Below are positions 10,701-21,432 of a DNA stretch of 28,560 nucleotides, one piece after another. The stretch's first letter is position 1. Each line of letters begins with the position of its first letter. Source of the stretch: Schoenoplectus triqueter (lineage: Eukaryota > Streptophyta > Magnoliopsida > Poales > Cyperaceae). The notes under the pieces are model-generated. The model did not search any database. It was not told the origin of the DNA and worked only from the letters and a program-made list of their open reading frames with translations. Both the position numbers and the translations under genes were made by a program. Location: NCBI GenBank assembly GCA_964058805.1, contig CAXKVV010000765.1, positions 1 to 28,560 on the forward strand, read 5' to 3'.

Positions 10701-13700
10701 ATACAATGCTCCTGTGCTTCACAATTCTTCTTCAACTTTACCACCTGTTAGACCTGAGAGCAGTGTGTTTTGTTTAGCTGATGAACAAAGACTGGTGGAA
10801 TTGAAGAAGAGGAACAATACACAATTTCTTTCTTTCCAAAATCTGGAAGGGAACACAGAGAAGGCCTGTGTTGAGCCATCTGGGCCTGGTTTTACCAGTT
10901 CTGCTCCTACATCAGTAAAACTATCACAAGCAGTTAATGGGACTTCGAGGCATCAGATTTACAAACCTGGAGTTTCTATCCAGACTTTTGCTGAAAGAAC
11001 TGCAGCACTGAACCAGTGTATGAAGAATACTTCAGGTACCCAACCTTGCAGACCAATTGTTCCTGCTGCATCTGGGGTGAACAGGATTTCCTTAGAAATG
11101 CTCACTGGGAGTAGGAACGCGAATGCAACATCCACACAGCCTGTTAACCATATTATTCAAACACATGCAATGACTGGTACTGCTAGAAATGAGAGCTGTC
11201 AAATAAGGGCCACGACACAAACTGTATCTGAAATAACAACAGAGAAGCCAGTGCCTGATTCTTGCTTCCCACCAAGCACGCCTGCAAAATCTCCAACATT
11301 GAATGCTTCATCTAAAAGTGAACCAAAACGGAGAGGCCGCCGTCCAAAGAGTGAAAAAGCTGGTGCTGACCCTCTGGTGCCTCCCCAGCCGAAAGGAAGA
11401 CCACGAGGTAAAAAGCCATCTCTCAGTTCAACAAATCTTATGGTTGGTGGTCCAGCTTTGTTGGCATACACTCTTGACTTAATAATTCAGAAGATGAGCA
11501 GACTTGATATAAACCGTGTCATCGAGACTGTACCGGGTCAGCCATGCTATGCACTGGTACCATACCAAAGTGGGGTCAACGATGGTACAATTGTGCTTTA
11601 TGATGAGGGAATGGTGAAGAAGAAGAGGAAGTTACGTGCACAGGTGGATCTAGATCCTGTAACAAGCCAGGTTTGGAATTTGTTAATGGGCAAGGAGATG
11701 AAAGATGGAATTGAGACTGTTAACGAGAATGACGAGAAAATGATGGAGACTGAGAGAGAGGTTTTCCGTGGACGGATTGATTCATTTATTGCTCGGATGC
11801 ATCTTGTTCAAGGTAAAACTTTTTCGTTATAAATAATTCTTCTAGCAATTATATTAATCACTAACCACAAGTTCATCTCTGTCATTGTATTTTAACAGTT
11901 TCCAGTATATTGCAGTATTTTGCATATGCAACATTAAACATTTTAATTAGGTTGAACAAATATTTGTTCATAAATCTTTTCTTGAAAGTGGCATTCCAAG
12001 GGTGAAGTGACAAGTAATATCTAAAGGCAGATATGACATGCATAATAATCTTTTGGTTTTTATTGAGCCTTCAGCTTATATTCTTTGTTCGTTTTCCTTC
12101 TGATTTGTTGCAGAAGATGCTTTAGTTATAGAATATTTTATAAACTCTTTTTGTCTATTTAGGGGATCGGCGCTTCTCTCCATGGAAAGGATCTGTTGTT
12201 GACTCTGTGGTGGGTGTGTTCCTTACACAGAATGTGTCTGATCATCTTTCAAGGTAAGATTTCTGATTTTATCTTATTGATATACATCCAGGATTAATTA
12301 AACTTCGTATTTCTCATTGGTTGATTGCTAATACTTTAAATGTAAATAAAGAAATCATAACCATATTTGCCTCTTAGCATGCAATTAAGTGCGTGTAACT
12401 TCTTTAGAATTATATCTTACAACCAGTAGTGGAGCTTCGGACAAAATGAAGAGGGGGTCGATAAAAATTACTTATCGCAGGAGTAATTGAGTGAAAATAA
12501 AAATTCAGAAAAGAGGGCCAAATTATAGTAAAAAATAAAACTTAACTCAAAATATAAACTATATACTATATATTTTAGAATTTTAAGGGAGGGCCATGAC
12601 CCAATTCCTTAACATGAATCTCCGCCACTGCTTACAACTATATTATATTAAATTATTAATATCTTGTTTGATGAGCCAAGAATATACTGATACTTCTCTT
12701 CACATCAGCTCGGCTTTCATGGCCCTGGCTGCTAAATACCCTGTAAAGACACAGCTCAACAACACACAAGCAAGAGAATCCACACTGATTGTCAGTAGGT
12801 CCCACAACACAAACCCCTATGCCAGAGACTTCATCAACCTGACAAAATGGCACCGCCAAAGAGAGGTAATAATAGAAGACTTCACTGACATTGGCTCTCA
12901 GGTGACATCAGAAGAAAAGGACAGCAATGAATCTCAGGACAGTACAACAAAGGGTCCTGGTAGTTCTCCTGAGAAGAAGTCGACGGAGTCACCTGACAGT
13001 GGGCCTGGCCTCGTCATAAACTTTACTGGTGATGACCTGACATCTGAGAGTGTTGTTTCTTCACAGAACTCAATAGTATCAAACCAGAGCTCACCGGACT
13101 ACCTTTTCCAGACTGCAGAACAAAACCTTACTGGACTGGGCTTGTTCAGGAATTACAGTGCAGATGGGCATGCTGTGAATGTGTCTTTACCTGTACCTGA
13201 TTTTGTTGGTACCCACCCAACATCATACACACAGCTCCTGAGGATGGCTGAGTCAAATGGGGTTGACTTTTCTCCAGATTTAAATAAGGCGACTGGTCCG
13301 GTGATCGATACTTGTTCTTATTCCAATATCTCTCAGTTGTACCCTCAGAATGATAATATTTGTTCTGGTACTTCATCTACATTAAATAATTCAAACATGA
13401 TTTGCTTGTCTCCTAAGAATGGAGTTTATCCACCTTCATCTGCGCCTGCCATGGTCAATCGGAATAAAATAGTCGAGACATTTCAAACTCAGGATAGCGA
13501 GCTGAAAACAACCACACAATCACCAATTGTTAGCCAAACCCCAGAACCAACAATCCCCATGATCAAAATAACCACCACCTCAGGTAAAACCCATGGCTAC
13601 ATCCCAGTACAAGAGCAGAAGAAAATATACCGACTAGAATCCTGTCAAATAGTCCAGCAACCTCAGCCTCGAGCTCCAAGTACCCCAAATGCCTCCAATC

Positions 13701-16700
13701 TACAAAATGTCCCAAATGCTAACAATAATAAAAGCACAAATGCCTCCTCAGAAACTGTGCAGGGGAAACAACCCAATGTGGCTCAGAAGGCAATGGATGG
13801 CATGGTAATAGATGATGGTGTCAGTAGTAAGGGTAGGAAAGGGAAAGGAACGAATAGTAAAGGGAAGAAAAACTTTGATTGGGATAGTTTGAGAAGAGCG
13901 GTTTGTCCTGATGGGGGAAAAAAGGAAAGGACTTACAAGACCATGGATTCTCTTGATTATGAGGCTTTGAGAAATGCTAGTGTGAATGAACTGTCTGATG
14001 CTATCAGAGAGCGTGGCATGAATAATATGCTTGCTGAGAGGATTAAGGTAATTAATCTGATAGACTGCCAATTCTTTCCTGGAGCAGTAACATTTTGCAT
14101 CAATATATGAGAACTAATCCACCAAGTATATACAATGTTTATCAAATAAAATTATGAAGATGCATAACTACTGTATATTTTATGCAGGGCTTCCTGGATA
14201 GAGTTGTAAGCGATCATGGCAGCGTTGACTTGGAATGGCTGCGTGATGTGGATCCTGACAAAGCAAAGTGTGTACAATTTAAAAGTTCCATTCTTTAGTC
14301 ATTAGGAACGTTCTTTATCAATACATCATGTTGCAAACATTATTCTTCCAGGGATTATCTTCTAAGTATAAGGGGCCTTGGACTAAAAAGTGTTGAGTGT
14401 GTTCGTTTGTTGACTCTTCACCATATGGCTTTTCCAGTGAGACTCTCTTCTTTTATTTTGTTTGCTTATGGGTTTTTTCTTTTCCCTGAAGAATACTTTC
14501 TGTTCAATGAACTTGCTATGTATAATTTCTTCCATCTTTTAAGGTTGATACTAATGTTGGCCGCATATGTGTGAGACTGGGATGGGTCCCACTCCAGCCT
14601 CTTCCAGAGTCCCTTCAGTTGCATCTGCTAGAAATGTAAGTAAATTTATTAATGAATATAATAAATCAATTTGATCATCTGCAATTATGTCAAATCTGAA
14701 ACTCAAAGCTAATTTATAAGTTGGCTTTTGAAGGTACCCTATACTAGAGAACATTCAGAAGTATCTCTGGCCTCGGCTATGCAAATTTGATCAACGAACA
14801 TTGTAATAGTTACTTAAATTTCTTTTATCAGAGACTTATTGCTTATTGTTTTCTTCGTGCTAACTTTCTACACTTCTGACACAGATATGAATTGCATTAT
14901 CAGATGATAACATTTGGAAAGGTAATTTCTGTCAGCTTATTATGGTGAACTATTATGTATGTTCAGATAGTTTACTGATTTAGTGTCTATATATGTCTTA
15001 CCAGGTATTCTGTACGAAGAACAAGCCTAATTGTAATGCATGTCCCATGAGAGCGGAGTGCAAGCATTTTGCAAGTGCATTTGCTAGGTCCGTTTACCTT
15101 TTTAGATAGAAATAGTCAAGTTGAAAGTTGAACATATTGCATAATCATATATTCTTCTAACCTGGAAAGTGCCATCAAGTACTTACAAAATAATGCATTA
15201 TTCAGTGCAAGGCTAGCTCTTCCTGCCCCAGAAGAAAAATGCCTGGCGGCAGCAGCATTACCTGCAGGCTCCTCAACTTGTCTCCATTCTCCATTCCCAC
15301 CACATGCACCACTACCTCCAATTGAAGGACCCTCTACCTCACCTTCTTCCCTTCCTGTCTCCTTCCCATACCCTACCCATGTAAATCTCCCCTTCCAGAA
15401 CCGACCCCATTCAATGCTCCAACCCGGGGTCTCACATCCAACCGCAACTCCAATCCAAAACCAAACCCAATCCTGCAATGAGCCTATTATTGAGGAACCT
15501 GCCTCACCTGAACCTGAACCTGTGGCAGAGAAGGAGATTGGGGCAATAGAAGATGCCTTCTTGGAGGAAGACCCTGATGAGATACCTGTTATTAAATTAG
15601 ATTTCAAGGAGTTCACACAGAATCTGAAAAATTATATCCAGGCAAATAATTTGGAGGCTGAAGAGATCAGCATGTCAAAAGCTATGGTGGCAATTTCTCC
15701 TGAGGCAGCTTCATTGCCAGTGCCGAAGCTGAAGAATGTTAGCCGCCTTAGAACTGAGCATCAAGTGTATGCTACTATTAAATTAAATTTTTCATCAATT
15801 CTGGGTGGGCTTGTATTTTTCTTCTAAATAATATCTTCAAGTACTGTAGAAATCATAAGATATTGATAAGTTATATAAATACAAGAAAAAGACGAAAAAA
15901 AAAACTGGTATGCAGTTTACCTGGACTTAGACTTTCAAACAGTATTTCTAATATTGTTGACAATTATCTTTTCCTTTTTTGCCCTCTCTCAGGTATGAGC
16001 TTCCTGATAACCATACACTATTGGATGGGGTAAGTTTAGTAATAATTCATCTTCTAGAATGGAAATTTTCTTGTAAGAACAGAGGTCTAACCGGTTCAAA
16101 TGATTTTGTAGTTTGAACCAAGAGAGCCTGATGACCCAAGCCCTTATCTTCTCTCAATATGGACACCAGGAGAAACTGCTATGTCCACTGAGCCACCAAA
16201 ATCACTTTGCATCTCACAAGATGTCAATGAGCTATGTGACAAAGAAGTTTGTGCCAGATGTGCAAGTATAAAAGAAGCAAGGAGTAAGATAGTTCGTGGG
16301 ACTATCCTGGTGAGCTTTCAGCTTTTCCTGTGCTTTAGGCTTTATTTCAATTTATTTTTAGCATTTGTTGTAGTATAAACAAATGAAGTGGTTAAGATTC
16401 TACCTTCTCATTAAAGAAGTCATAAAACCAAAAGACAACACAAAGCAAAAAAGGCTTTCCCTTACTCTCTGTTTATCTTTTAATAGTCAATTAGCCAGAG
16501 GATCAAATTAGGGATAAAATAGTAAAAGGGCACAAGTGCAAGGTTTCTTTCAATGCTCTTGTATGATATTTTTTTTTCATTTACTATTTATAAGTATGAG
16601 GACTTCCTTATTGATTGTCAAATAAACAGATACCATGCCGGACTGCAATGAGAGGAAGCTTCCCTCTCAACGGGACCTACTTTCAAGTAAATGAGGTAAA

Positions 16701-17469
16701 ATTCAACTGAAAAAGAATGACACAGTTGTATCATTGTTTCACTGTATTAATAGATAGTTGATAGTTTAAATTAATGTAATTTTTCAGGTTTTTGCTGATC
16801 ATGAGTCAAGCCGTGCCCCGGTAGAGATATCGAGAGCCTGGATCTGGAACCTTCCTAGGAGAACAGTTTATTTTGGCACCTCAATCCCAACCATTTTCAA
16901 GGGTATAATTAATACCTGATTTCTTTTCAAGTTTCTATTGATGTTCTGGTTTTGTGACATTAAAAATGGACTTATTATAATTTATTTACATGTAATGCTT
17001 TTTTTACATGTACTTTTTTTTTACATGTGACGTCTTTTCTCTTAGGGCAATCAACTGAAGAAATTCAACACTGCTTCTGGAGAGGTATGTTGTTTTGTTG
17101 TGATTTTCCCAAATATTATTTATTATTTTAATTAGCCAAATAGAACAAAGAAGAATAGTAGTCGGTCACAAGCCCTTGCTGTTTGAGCACTACCCTATCT
17201 CTAATTTATATCTTGCATTTTTTTTGTTGGTTCTCCTATTAATTAATTTACTGCATAGGAGAAGGGGTATGCTAATGTCTGGTAAAAACTAAGTGCTTAT
17301 CTTCATGGACATATCTCTAATTATTTGGAGCAATGCAGGATTTGTATGTGTAAGAGGATTTGATAGAGCTACAAGGGCACCGAGGCCCCTGTATGCACGG
17401 CTCCACTTCCCTGCAAGTAAAGTAACCAGAAACGGTAGAAAATCAGCTGCATCTAAAGGTGAAGAGTAG
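7717..17469 (+). CDS. DME: DEMETER/ROS1-family 5-methylcytosine DNA glycosylase
   Basis: This is a nuclear bifunctional DNA glycosylase/AP lyase of the DME/ROS1 family. It cuts 5-methylcytosine out of DNA and starts base-excision repair, giving active demethylation. The coding exons are 7717-7732, 8243-11812, 12163-12253, 12709-14047, 14188-14267, 14352-14436, 14544-14635, 14734-14802, 14885-14921, 15005-15087, 15206-15766, 15993-16029, 16112-16309, 16630-16695, 16788-16902, 17046-17084 and 17339-17469. All introns are GT..AG, phases match throughout, and the total is 6609 bases (2202 residues), longer than Arabidopsis DME or ROS1. Catalytic Lys1711 and Asp1729, four iron-sulphur cysteines and the C-terminal domain are intact. 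The start is the ATG after an in-frame TAA, joined by a 510-bp intron; it is the least certain exon. The words MDSLDYEALRNAS and RGMNNML lean to the DME clade, but GFLDRVVSDHG is more ROS1-like. No frameshift or internal stop was seen. Confidence 0.95.
9499..9606 (+). repeat. In-frame 54-bp tandem duplication in the basic tract
   Basis: Two adjacent 54-base units (9499-9552 and 9553-9606) differ at two positions. They encode residues 425-442 and 443-460, with the core PKRKYVRKKGVE in both. A more distant relative (RRRKYVPK) lies just upstream near residue 399. The family has one lysine-rich DNA-binding or nuclear-localisation stretch at this place; here its core has been doubled. The near identity suggests a fairly recent duplication or gene conversion. 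Confidence 0.95.
11323..11418 (+). other. Two AT-hook-like motifs
   Basis: Residues 1033-1041 read PKRRGRRPK and residues 1055-1064 read PKGRPRGKKP. Both fit the AT-hook pattern, a GRP-type core flanked by Lys/Arg, which binds the minor groove of AT-rich DNA. They are about 14 residues apart and about 30 residues before domain A. They plausibly help the enzyme hold AT-rich transposon DNA; that role is inferred. Confidence 0.75.
11512..12750 (+). other. DME: Domain A (ends of exons 2 and 4, all of exon 3)
   Basis: Conserved domain A runs from about residue 1096 to 1240. It includes a Lys/Arg-rich KKKRKLR, then HLVQG at the exon 2/3 junction, GDRRFSPWKGSVVDSVVG and FLTQNVSDHLS in exon 3 (12163-12253), and SSAFMALAAKYPVK at the start of exon 4. 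These are signature words of the family. This region is needed for activity together with the glycosylase domain and is joined to it by a disordered linker (about residues 1241-1613). Confidence 0.93.
12424..12630. mobile_element. hAT-type MITE inside intron 3 of the glycosylase gene
   Basis: A 207-bp insertion is flanked by a perfect 8-bp direct repeat, CTTACAAC, at 12416-12423 and 12631-12638. The ends are inverted: CAGTAGTGGAG at the left, and CAGTGGCGGAG read inward from the right (9 of 11 match). An 8-bp duplication and CAGTGGCGGA-type ends are hallmarks of plant hAT elements. It encodes no transposase. It ends 78 bp before the exon 4 acceptor. Without it and one repeat copy the intron would be 240 instead of 455 bases. 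The open frame beginning at 12596 starts inside this element and is not a real start. Confidence 0.9.
13865..15087 (+). other. DME: HhH-GPD glycosylase domain and Fe-S motif (exons 4-10)
   Basis: The domain starts near residue 1612 (KKNFDWDSLRRAV) and runs over seven exons. The helix-hairpin-helix IRGLGLKSVE is in exon 6; its Lys1711 (codon 14386-14388) is the Schiff-base catalytic lysine. PVDTNVGR in exon 7 contains the catalytic Asp1729 (14547-14549), 18 residues later as in Arabidopsis DME. Exon 10 carries Cys1796, Cys1803, Cys1806 and Cys1812, spaced C-X6-C-X2-C-X5-C, the ligands of the [4Fe-4S] cluster. Every key residue is present, so an active enzyme is expected. Short exons (37-92 bases) with mixed phases mean that skipping most of them singly would break the frame. 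Confidence 0.96.
15206..15766 (+). other. DME: Exon 11: Pro-rich linker to domain B
   Basis: The exon encodes residues 1821-2008. It opens with the conserved SARLALPAPEE word that follows the Fe-S motif. A poorly conserved Pro/Ser/Thr-rich segment comes next, then an acidic stretch (EEDPDEIPVIKLDFKEF), and it closes on the conserved KLKNVSRLRTEH. The splice is at CAAGT|GTATGC: Val2008 is split and Tyr2009 opens the VYELPD word in exon 12. The frame continues past this donor to a stop in intron 11, so intron retention would remove domain B. Confidence 0.93.
15993..17469 (+). other. DME: Domain B: permuted CXXC and RRM-like C-terminus (exons 12-17)
   Basis: Residues 2009-2202 form the conserved C-terminus. 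The family word EPREPDDPSPYLLSIWTPGE is followed by a Cys cluster (Cys2053, Cys2062, Cys2067, Cys2070, Cys2089) around SIKEARSKIVRGTI, which fits the permuted CXXC unit. The RRM-like part contains GSFPLNGTYFQVNEVFADH, RRTVYFGTS and CFWRGFVCVRGFDR. The protein ends with RLHFPASK and a short basic tail, with TAG at 17467-17469. This domain is found only in plant DME-type enzymes and is needed for their activity. Confidence 0.95.
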
Positions 17470-18122
17470 ACCAAAAGATCTCCCCTCTCTCACTCTGACC
17501 TAGAAATTTCAATTCTCATAAACTGATTAAAATAAGCCTAACCAAAGAAAAGCACCAGTCCATTCTCGAGAATACTCCATCCGAGTTGGAAAATTGGTTT
17601 GTGTTGTTCTTTTTATTTATTTAGTTCTCTCCTTCATTCTTCGTATAAAGAGGCAGCAGTTCAGTTCAGTTAAATCAGACAATGTGCTTTGCCCCAGATT
17701 TTGGAGGGCAAAAAGTGGAGAGGTTTAGAGATTTAATGTGTTGTTGTATAGGTGTATAATTGTACAAGCGAGAGGGGTTGGGTCTATAATGGTCAGAGTA
17801 GGTGACAATGTCTGTCAGGTAAATTATTACCAAAATTTTTAGATTTTCTTTTTAGTTTTTTTTAGGGATCTGACTCGATATTATCTCCTTAATTTAGTTA
17901 AATAGTCAATAGAATCCCATTTGTTTGTAGTGTTGATTATGTTTTCAAGCTTTTTTAATTCTATTATCCATTAAAAGCAATGCTGTATGGTTGAGTGAGG
18001 TTATGTATTACAAATTTTGTCGATGTCAAATCTCATTAACTTGGCTCCACATACCAAGTTTAAGGACGCCAATTAGCTGACGCTGAATTGAAAAAAAAAA
18101 AGAAGGCTAATATTTTTCCTGT
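17470..18122 (+). other. 3' untranslated region and downstream flank
   Basis: The stretch after the stop is transcript-like up to about 17830, moderately AT-rich with GTGTATAATTGTACAAGC near 17752. A stretch with several T-runs follows (17860-17960). No canonical AATAAA stands out, so the poly(A) site is not placed. No other gene is seen. Confidence 0.5.
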
Positions 18123-18130
18123 CTTCCTTT

Positions 18131-18673
18131 TGGGACTACAAACGAATCGAACACGAACGAACTGACTTGTGTTTGAGTTTGATTTGAAATCTATTTCGAA
18201 CTAGTTTGATTTGAAATAGATAGGCAGTTTCGAACTCAAACAATTGTTTGAAATTTGATTCGTTAAATATTCGAACTGTTTGATTTGATTCGTAAATAGT
18301 TTAAAATAGAATTATTAGGTGAACAAATTTCACAATTCATATCAAAATAACAGAATCAAATATAAAAAATGTCAATTTAATATAAATTCATACAAAACTA
18401 AAAGTCCATTCAACAAAAATTAATAAATTTTATATAAATTCATACTACTCAAAGTCTCAAACAATCAAATAATTAATACAAATTCAAACAAAAATAGTTC
18501 GGGAACACATTTCGAACGAACTCACCATGGTTTGAGTTTGATTCGATATAATTTCGAATCGAATCAGTTTGATTTGAAATTAATTTCGAACTAGAATCGA
18601 ACGAACTTTTTTCGAACTTTTTTCGAATCGAACACGAACGAACTACGAATTTCGAATATTTCTTGCAGCCCTA
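18131..18673. mobile_element. hAT-type non-autonomous element, 543 bp
   Basis: The element is flanked by a perfect 8-bp direct repeat, CTTCCTTT, at 18123-18130 and 18674-18681. The ends are TGGGACTACAA at the left, and TAGGGCTGCAA read inward from the right (8 of 11 match). The interior is rich in TTCGAA and CGAACGAAC words. It carries diverged direct subterminal repeats (GTTTGAGTTTGATT near 18171 and 18530). No transposase is encoded. It lies about 660 bp after the glycosylase stop codon. Confidence 0.88.
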
Positions 18674-18681
18674 CTTCCTTT

Positions 18682-19231
18682 GAGGAAAAAAAACCGTAGG
18701 AGATAAAAAGAAAAAGAAAAAGAAAAGAAATAAAGAAACAAACAACATACAAGTGAAAGTCAGAAATCATAATCGAATTTGGGTCCCAACGGAAATGCAT
18801 TCAGATATGTAAATAAATCCATTTATGATTTCTAAAATATTTTTATATTAATCAAGTAGATGAGTAAATACTTAATTGATCACATCTGAATTTGATCGGA
18901 CAGTAGCAGAGTCCTTTGGACCTGCGCTCATGAATTACTCACATGCTCCTCTGACCTCTCCTCGGTTCAGGAATCGTAGCATTTTCTATGGAATTTATGG
19001 AGTACAGGATCAGCGCCGGTCCATGTTTTTGGCCCATTATTGTTTGCGCTCCCACTGGGTGCCCGTGAACATGTCAGTTCCTGGTTCGTCCAGACATCGC
19101 AGGTGGGGCACCAACGAAGAGGAGCGGAGTGGTATGGACACCAATTGATTGTGCACATTAAATTCTAATCGTTCATTCAAAAGATTTCGGATCGACTTGA
19201 TGCTTCAAATGGTCACGGAAGAAATTAAACT
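18682..19231. other. Unrecognised sequence, 90-codon open frame of doubtful status
   Basis: From about 18880 to 19150 the composition is less AT-rich than the neighbours. A 90-codon + frame (18876-19148) is open but shows no motif, signal peptide or membrane segment, and no family I know. A minus-strand frame overlaps it. It could be part of an old transposon or an exon fragment. I would not call it a gene on this evidence. Confidence 0.35.
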
Positions 19232-19606
19232 CTTTTACTTTAGTGCTGAAAAAGGAATAAAAAAGGACTCGACCCGACCCGACAAAACCGACCCGACCCG
19301 ACAAACCCGTCCGACCCGCCCGGACAAACCCGTCCGACCCGCCCGGATAAACCCGTCCGACCCGATTTTTTAAAAAAGTCAAACTGACCCGACCCGACCC
19401 AAACCCGACCCGACCCGAGATCAAATGACCTTCAATCCAATCGAAATCTATCAACGATCTAAAAAAACGCAACATGTAAATTGACCCGACCCTGACCCGA
19501 CCCGGCCCGACCCGATTTCTTCCAGAAAATCAAACTGACCGGACCCGCCCGACCCGAACCCGAACCCGAACCCGACCCGACCCGCCCGATTGCCACCTCT
19601 AGTCGT
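19232..19606. mobile_element. GACCC-rich transposon-like element
   Basis: The block is dominated by GACCCGACCC repeats with CCCGTCCGACCCGCCC variants. The right end, read inward, is TAGAGGTGGCAATCGGGCGG, a well-known terminus of small plant DNA transposons with GGGTCGGG-rich ends. The left end may be TAGTGCTGAAAA at about 19232 (8 of 12 against the right end). No matching 8-bp duplication was found, so the left border is uncertain. Confidence 0.6.
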
Positions 19607-20741
19607 ATCTCATCGTTGGTACGGCGCTTGTTTCTATTTGACTAAGATCGCTGTCATCTCTTTGTCACTCTCCATACCAGCCAAACTTTCCAATTTGGAT
19701 TGGCGTGTTGTGATACCGCTCAAGTCTTAAGATGATGCACGTAACATAGAATCGCGAGGTGAAAAACGCAAAATAAGAATTGATTGGAAGATGAAATCAT
19801 GATCAGAAGCGGAGATGACACGCGACTCAATTTCATTCGACGTGATTTCGAGAGGACAAAATCGCGCAGCGAAATCCGGACAAAATGGTGGTATGTGAAT
19901 CGATTTGTACGGACCATTGTTGAAGATCAAGGATTTTTAGAAAGTTCATAACATTCAATTCTTCCCTACTTATTATTTATTTTGATCACAAAAAATAATT
20001 CTAAATACTCTATCGACCTCTTCTTCTTTTTTTCAAACTTATGTCTTGTTCATTGTTAAAAGAAAATTAACCTAATTGTTTTAATTCCTTCTGTGGTCCA
20101 AATGAGATGGATTTGCTAAATTATGATTATTGATGTTGGTTTTATATATAAATTTTCCTAATTGCTTAAACCCTTAACTAAGATACATTTCTATGTAATA
20201 ATTTAAATAATAGTGCAACGGAATTTACCTTCCATTAATAATTATGATTAATTGCTTATTGTTTTTATATGTTTTAGAATTCAAATTCTAATTGAAATAC
20301 GTATAAATGTCAATAAATATATAGTACATTTTACCATATTTGATCACTTATATTTTGACATTATTTAATTAATAACAGATAATTATAAATGCATAATTAT
20401 TTATTCATAGTCCAATACTTTATTGATATCGGACCTCTTCGTTTTCCAACACTTGACACGCCTGAAAATTTAACAATCAGAATTATGATCACACCTAATT
20501 GCTGGATGATCATTGTCGTCTGTTACAACTTATTAAAATTTTGGTGAGATTCACGCAATACATTTGTTAGCATTTTCTCACCCATATTTCTAATATGTAC
20601 ACCACAATCAAATAAATTTCAACTTAACTAACAATTGTATATAATAAAAATGAGAGAGAAAGTCATGTGCAGAGGTTGCCTCCAATTAGTTAATGAACGT
20701 ATCAACCATATAATGGGGAGAGATAAAGTAATTCAATTGAT
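19607..20741. other. Intergenic, no gene seen
   Basis: The first 320 bases have mixed composition with CG-containing words; the rest is AT-rich. The open frames near 19720-19930 lie on the minus strand, overlap each other and show no recognisable motif. No RNA gene or transposon end could be supported. Confidence 0.6.
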
Positions 20742-21345
20742 GGCAGATACAGATGAACTTATCAACATATTAATTTATTCTGCGATAGAGAAAGATGCAC
20801 CTACTACAGATCGGTTCAATCTTTATAGCTCCGAGAGATGATCTTACAAACAAATTAGATCAATCTTTACAGAGGAATAGAAGACGAGTATACTAACAGA
20901 TTGACTCAATCTTACTTGATCTAGAAGATGAACTTATTAACAGATCAATTCAATCTTAACTAGTCAATGACCAATCACACAAAATACAACTTGAAGCACT
21001 GAGCCGGTTGATCTTGAGATTGGTGAATCAGAAGATGGGTGGATATGGCCCACTTGTTCATCTTACTGATCTTCTAGATCATGAATTTCAAGTACTGAGC
21101 GGATTCATAAACCTAGGAAATATTTATGCACACAAAGTCAAACATGAAGCGCTGAGCCAGTTCAATTTTGAGGCAAGTGTGTTAGTGAATGAACCTATAA
21201 ACAAATCGGTTTGATTTCATTGTTTAGAAGACGAACCTACTACAGATCGATTCAATCTTATGGCTTGAGAGATAAACTTACAAACAGATCAGTTACATCT
21301 CATAGACTAGAAGATAAACTTACAATCAGATCAGTTTAGTGTTGC
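20742..21345. repeat. Degenerate tandem array, unit about 40-44 bp
   Basis: Diverged copies of a unit like GAAGATGAACTTACAAACAG followed by ATCAGTTCAATCTTA occur near 20747, 20799, 20838, 20880, 20924, 21190, 21229, 21271 and 21311. A non-matching block (about 20965-21185) splits the array. It has its own repeated word, GAAGCACTGAGCCGGTT, seen three times near 20992, 21087 and 21145. The short open frames here (20635 and 21008) are read-throughs of the repeats. Confidence 0.75.
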
Positions 21346-21432
21346 CAGCATGTCAAGTCATGAACAATTGTTCAAGACATAGTGTCACACCCCAGAAATA
21401 TAAAACTGGATTAGGGGTGCTTAATCCCGCCA

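Larger units (their letters stand above)
8243..11812 (+). other. DME: Exon 2: long N-terminal region of the glycosylase
   Basis: One 3570-base exon encodes residues 6-1195 and ends phase 1 at CAAG|GTAAAA. It begins with a Pro/Thr-rich segment (PTPLPPTPPLSEKK), comparable in place to the conserved N-terminal Pro-rich motif of the family. A long, low-complexity Ser/Asn/Gln/Pro region follows, then the basic tract near residues 395-460, two AT-hook-like motifs near 1033-1064, and the start of domain A at about residue 1096 (INRVIETVPG). The sequence outside these islands is expected to be disordered. The open frame runs on into intron 2 to a stop at 11830-11832, so unspliced RNA would give a truncated protein without the catalytic domain. 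Confidence 0.9.

Noticed and set aside
12596..12708. ATG at 12596 as start of a separate 504-residue protein
   Set aside because: This ATG lies in the intron 3 MITE. The family alignment joins exon 3 to 12709, where the SSAFMALAAKYPVK word begins.
19232..19614. 8-bp duplication around the GACCC-rich element
   Set aside because: The eight bases after the right end (GTCGTATC) do not recur at the candidate left end.
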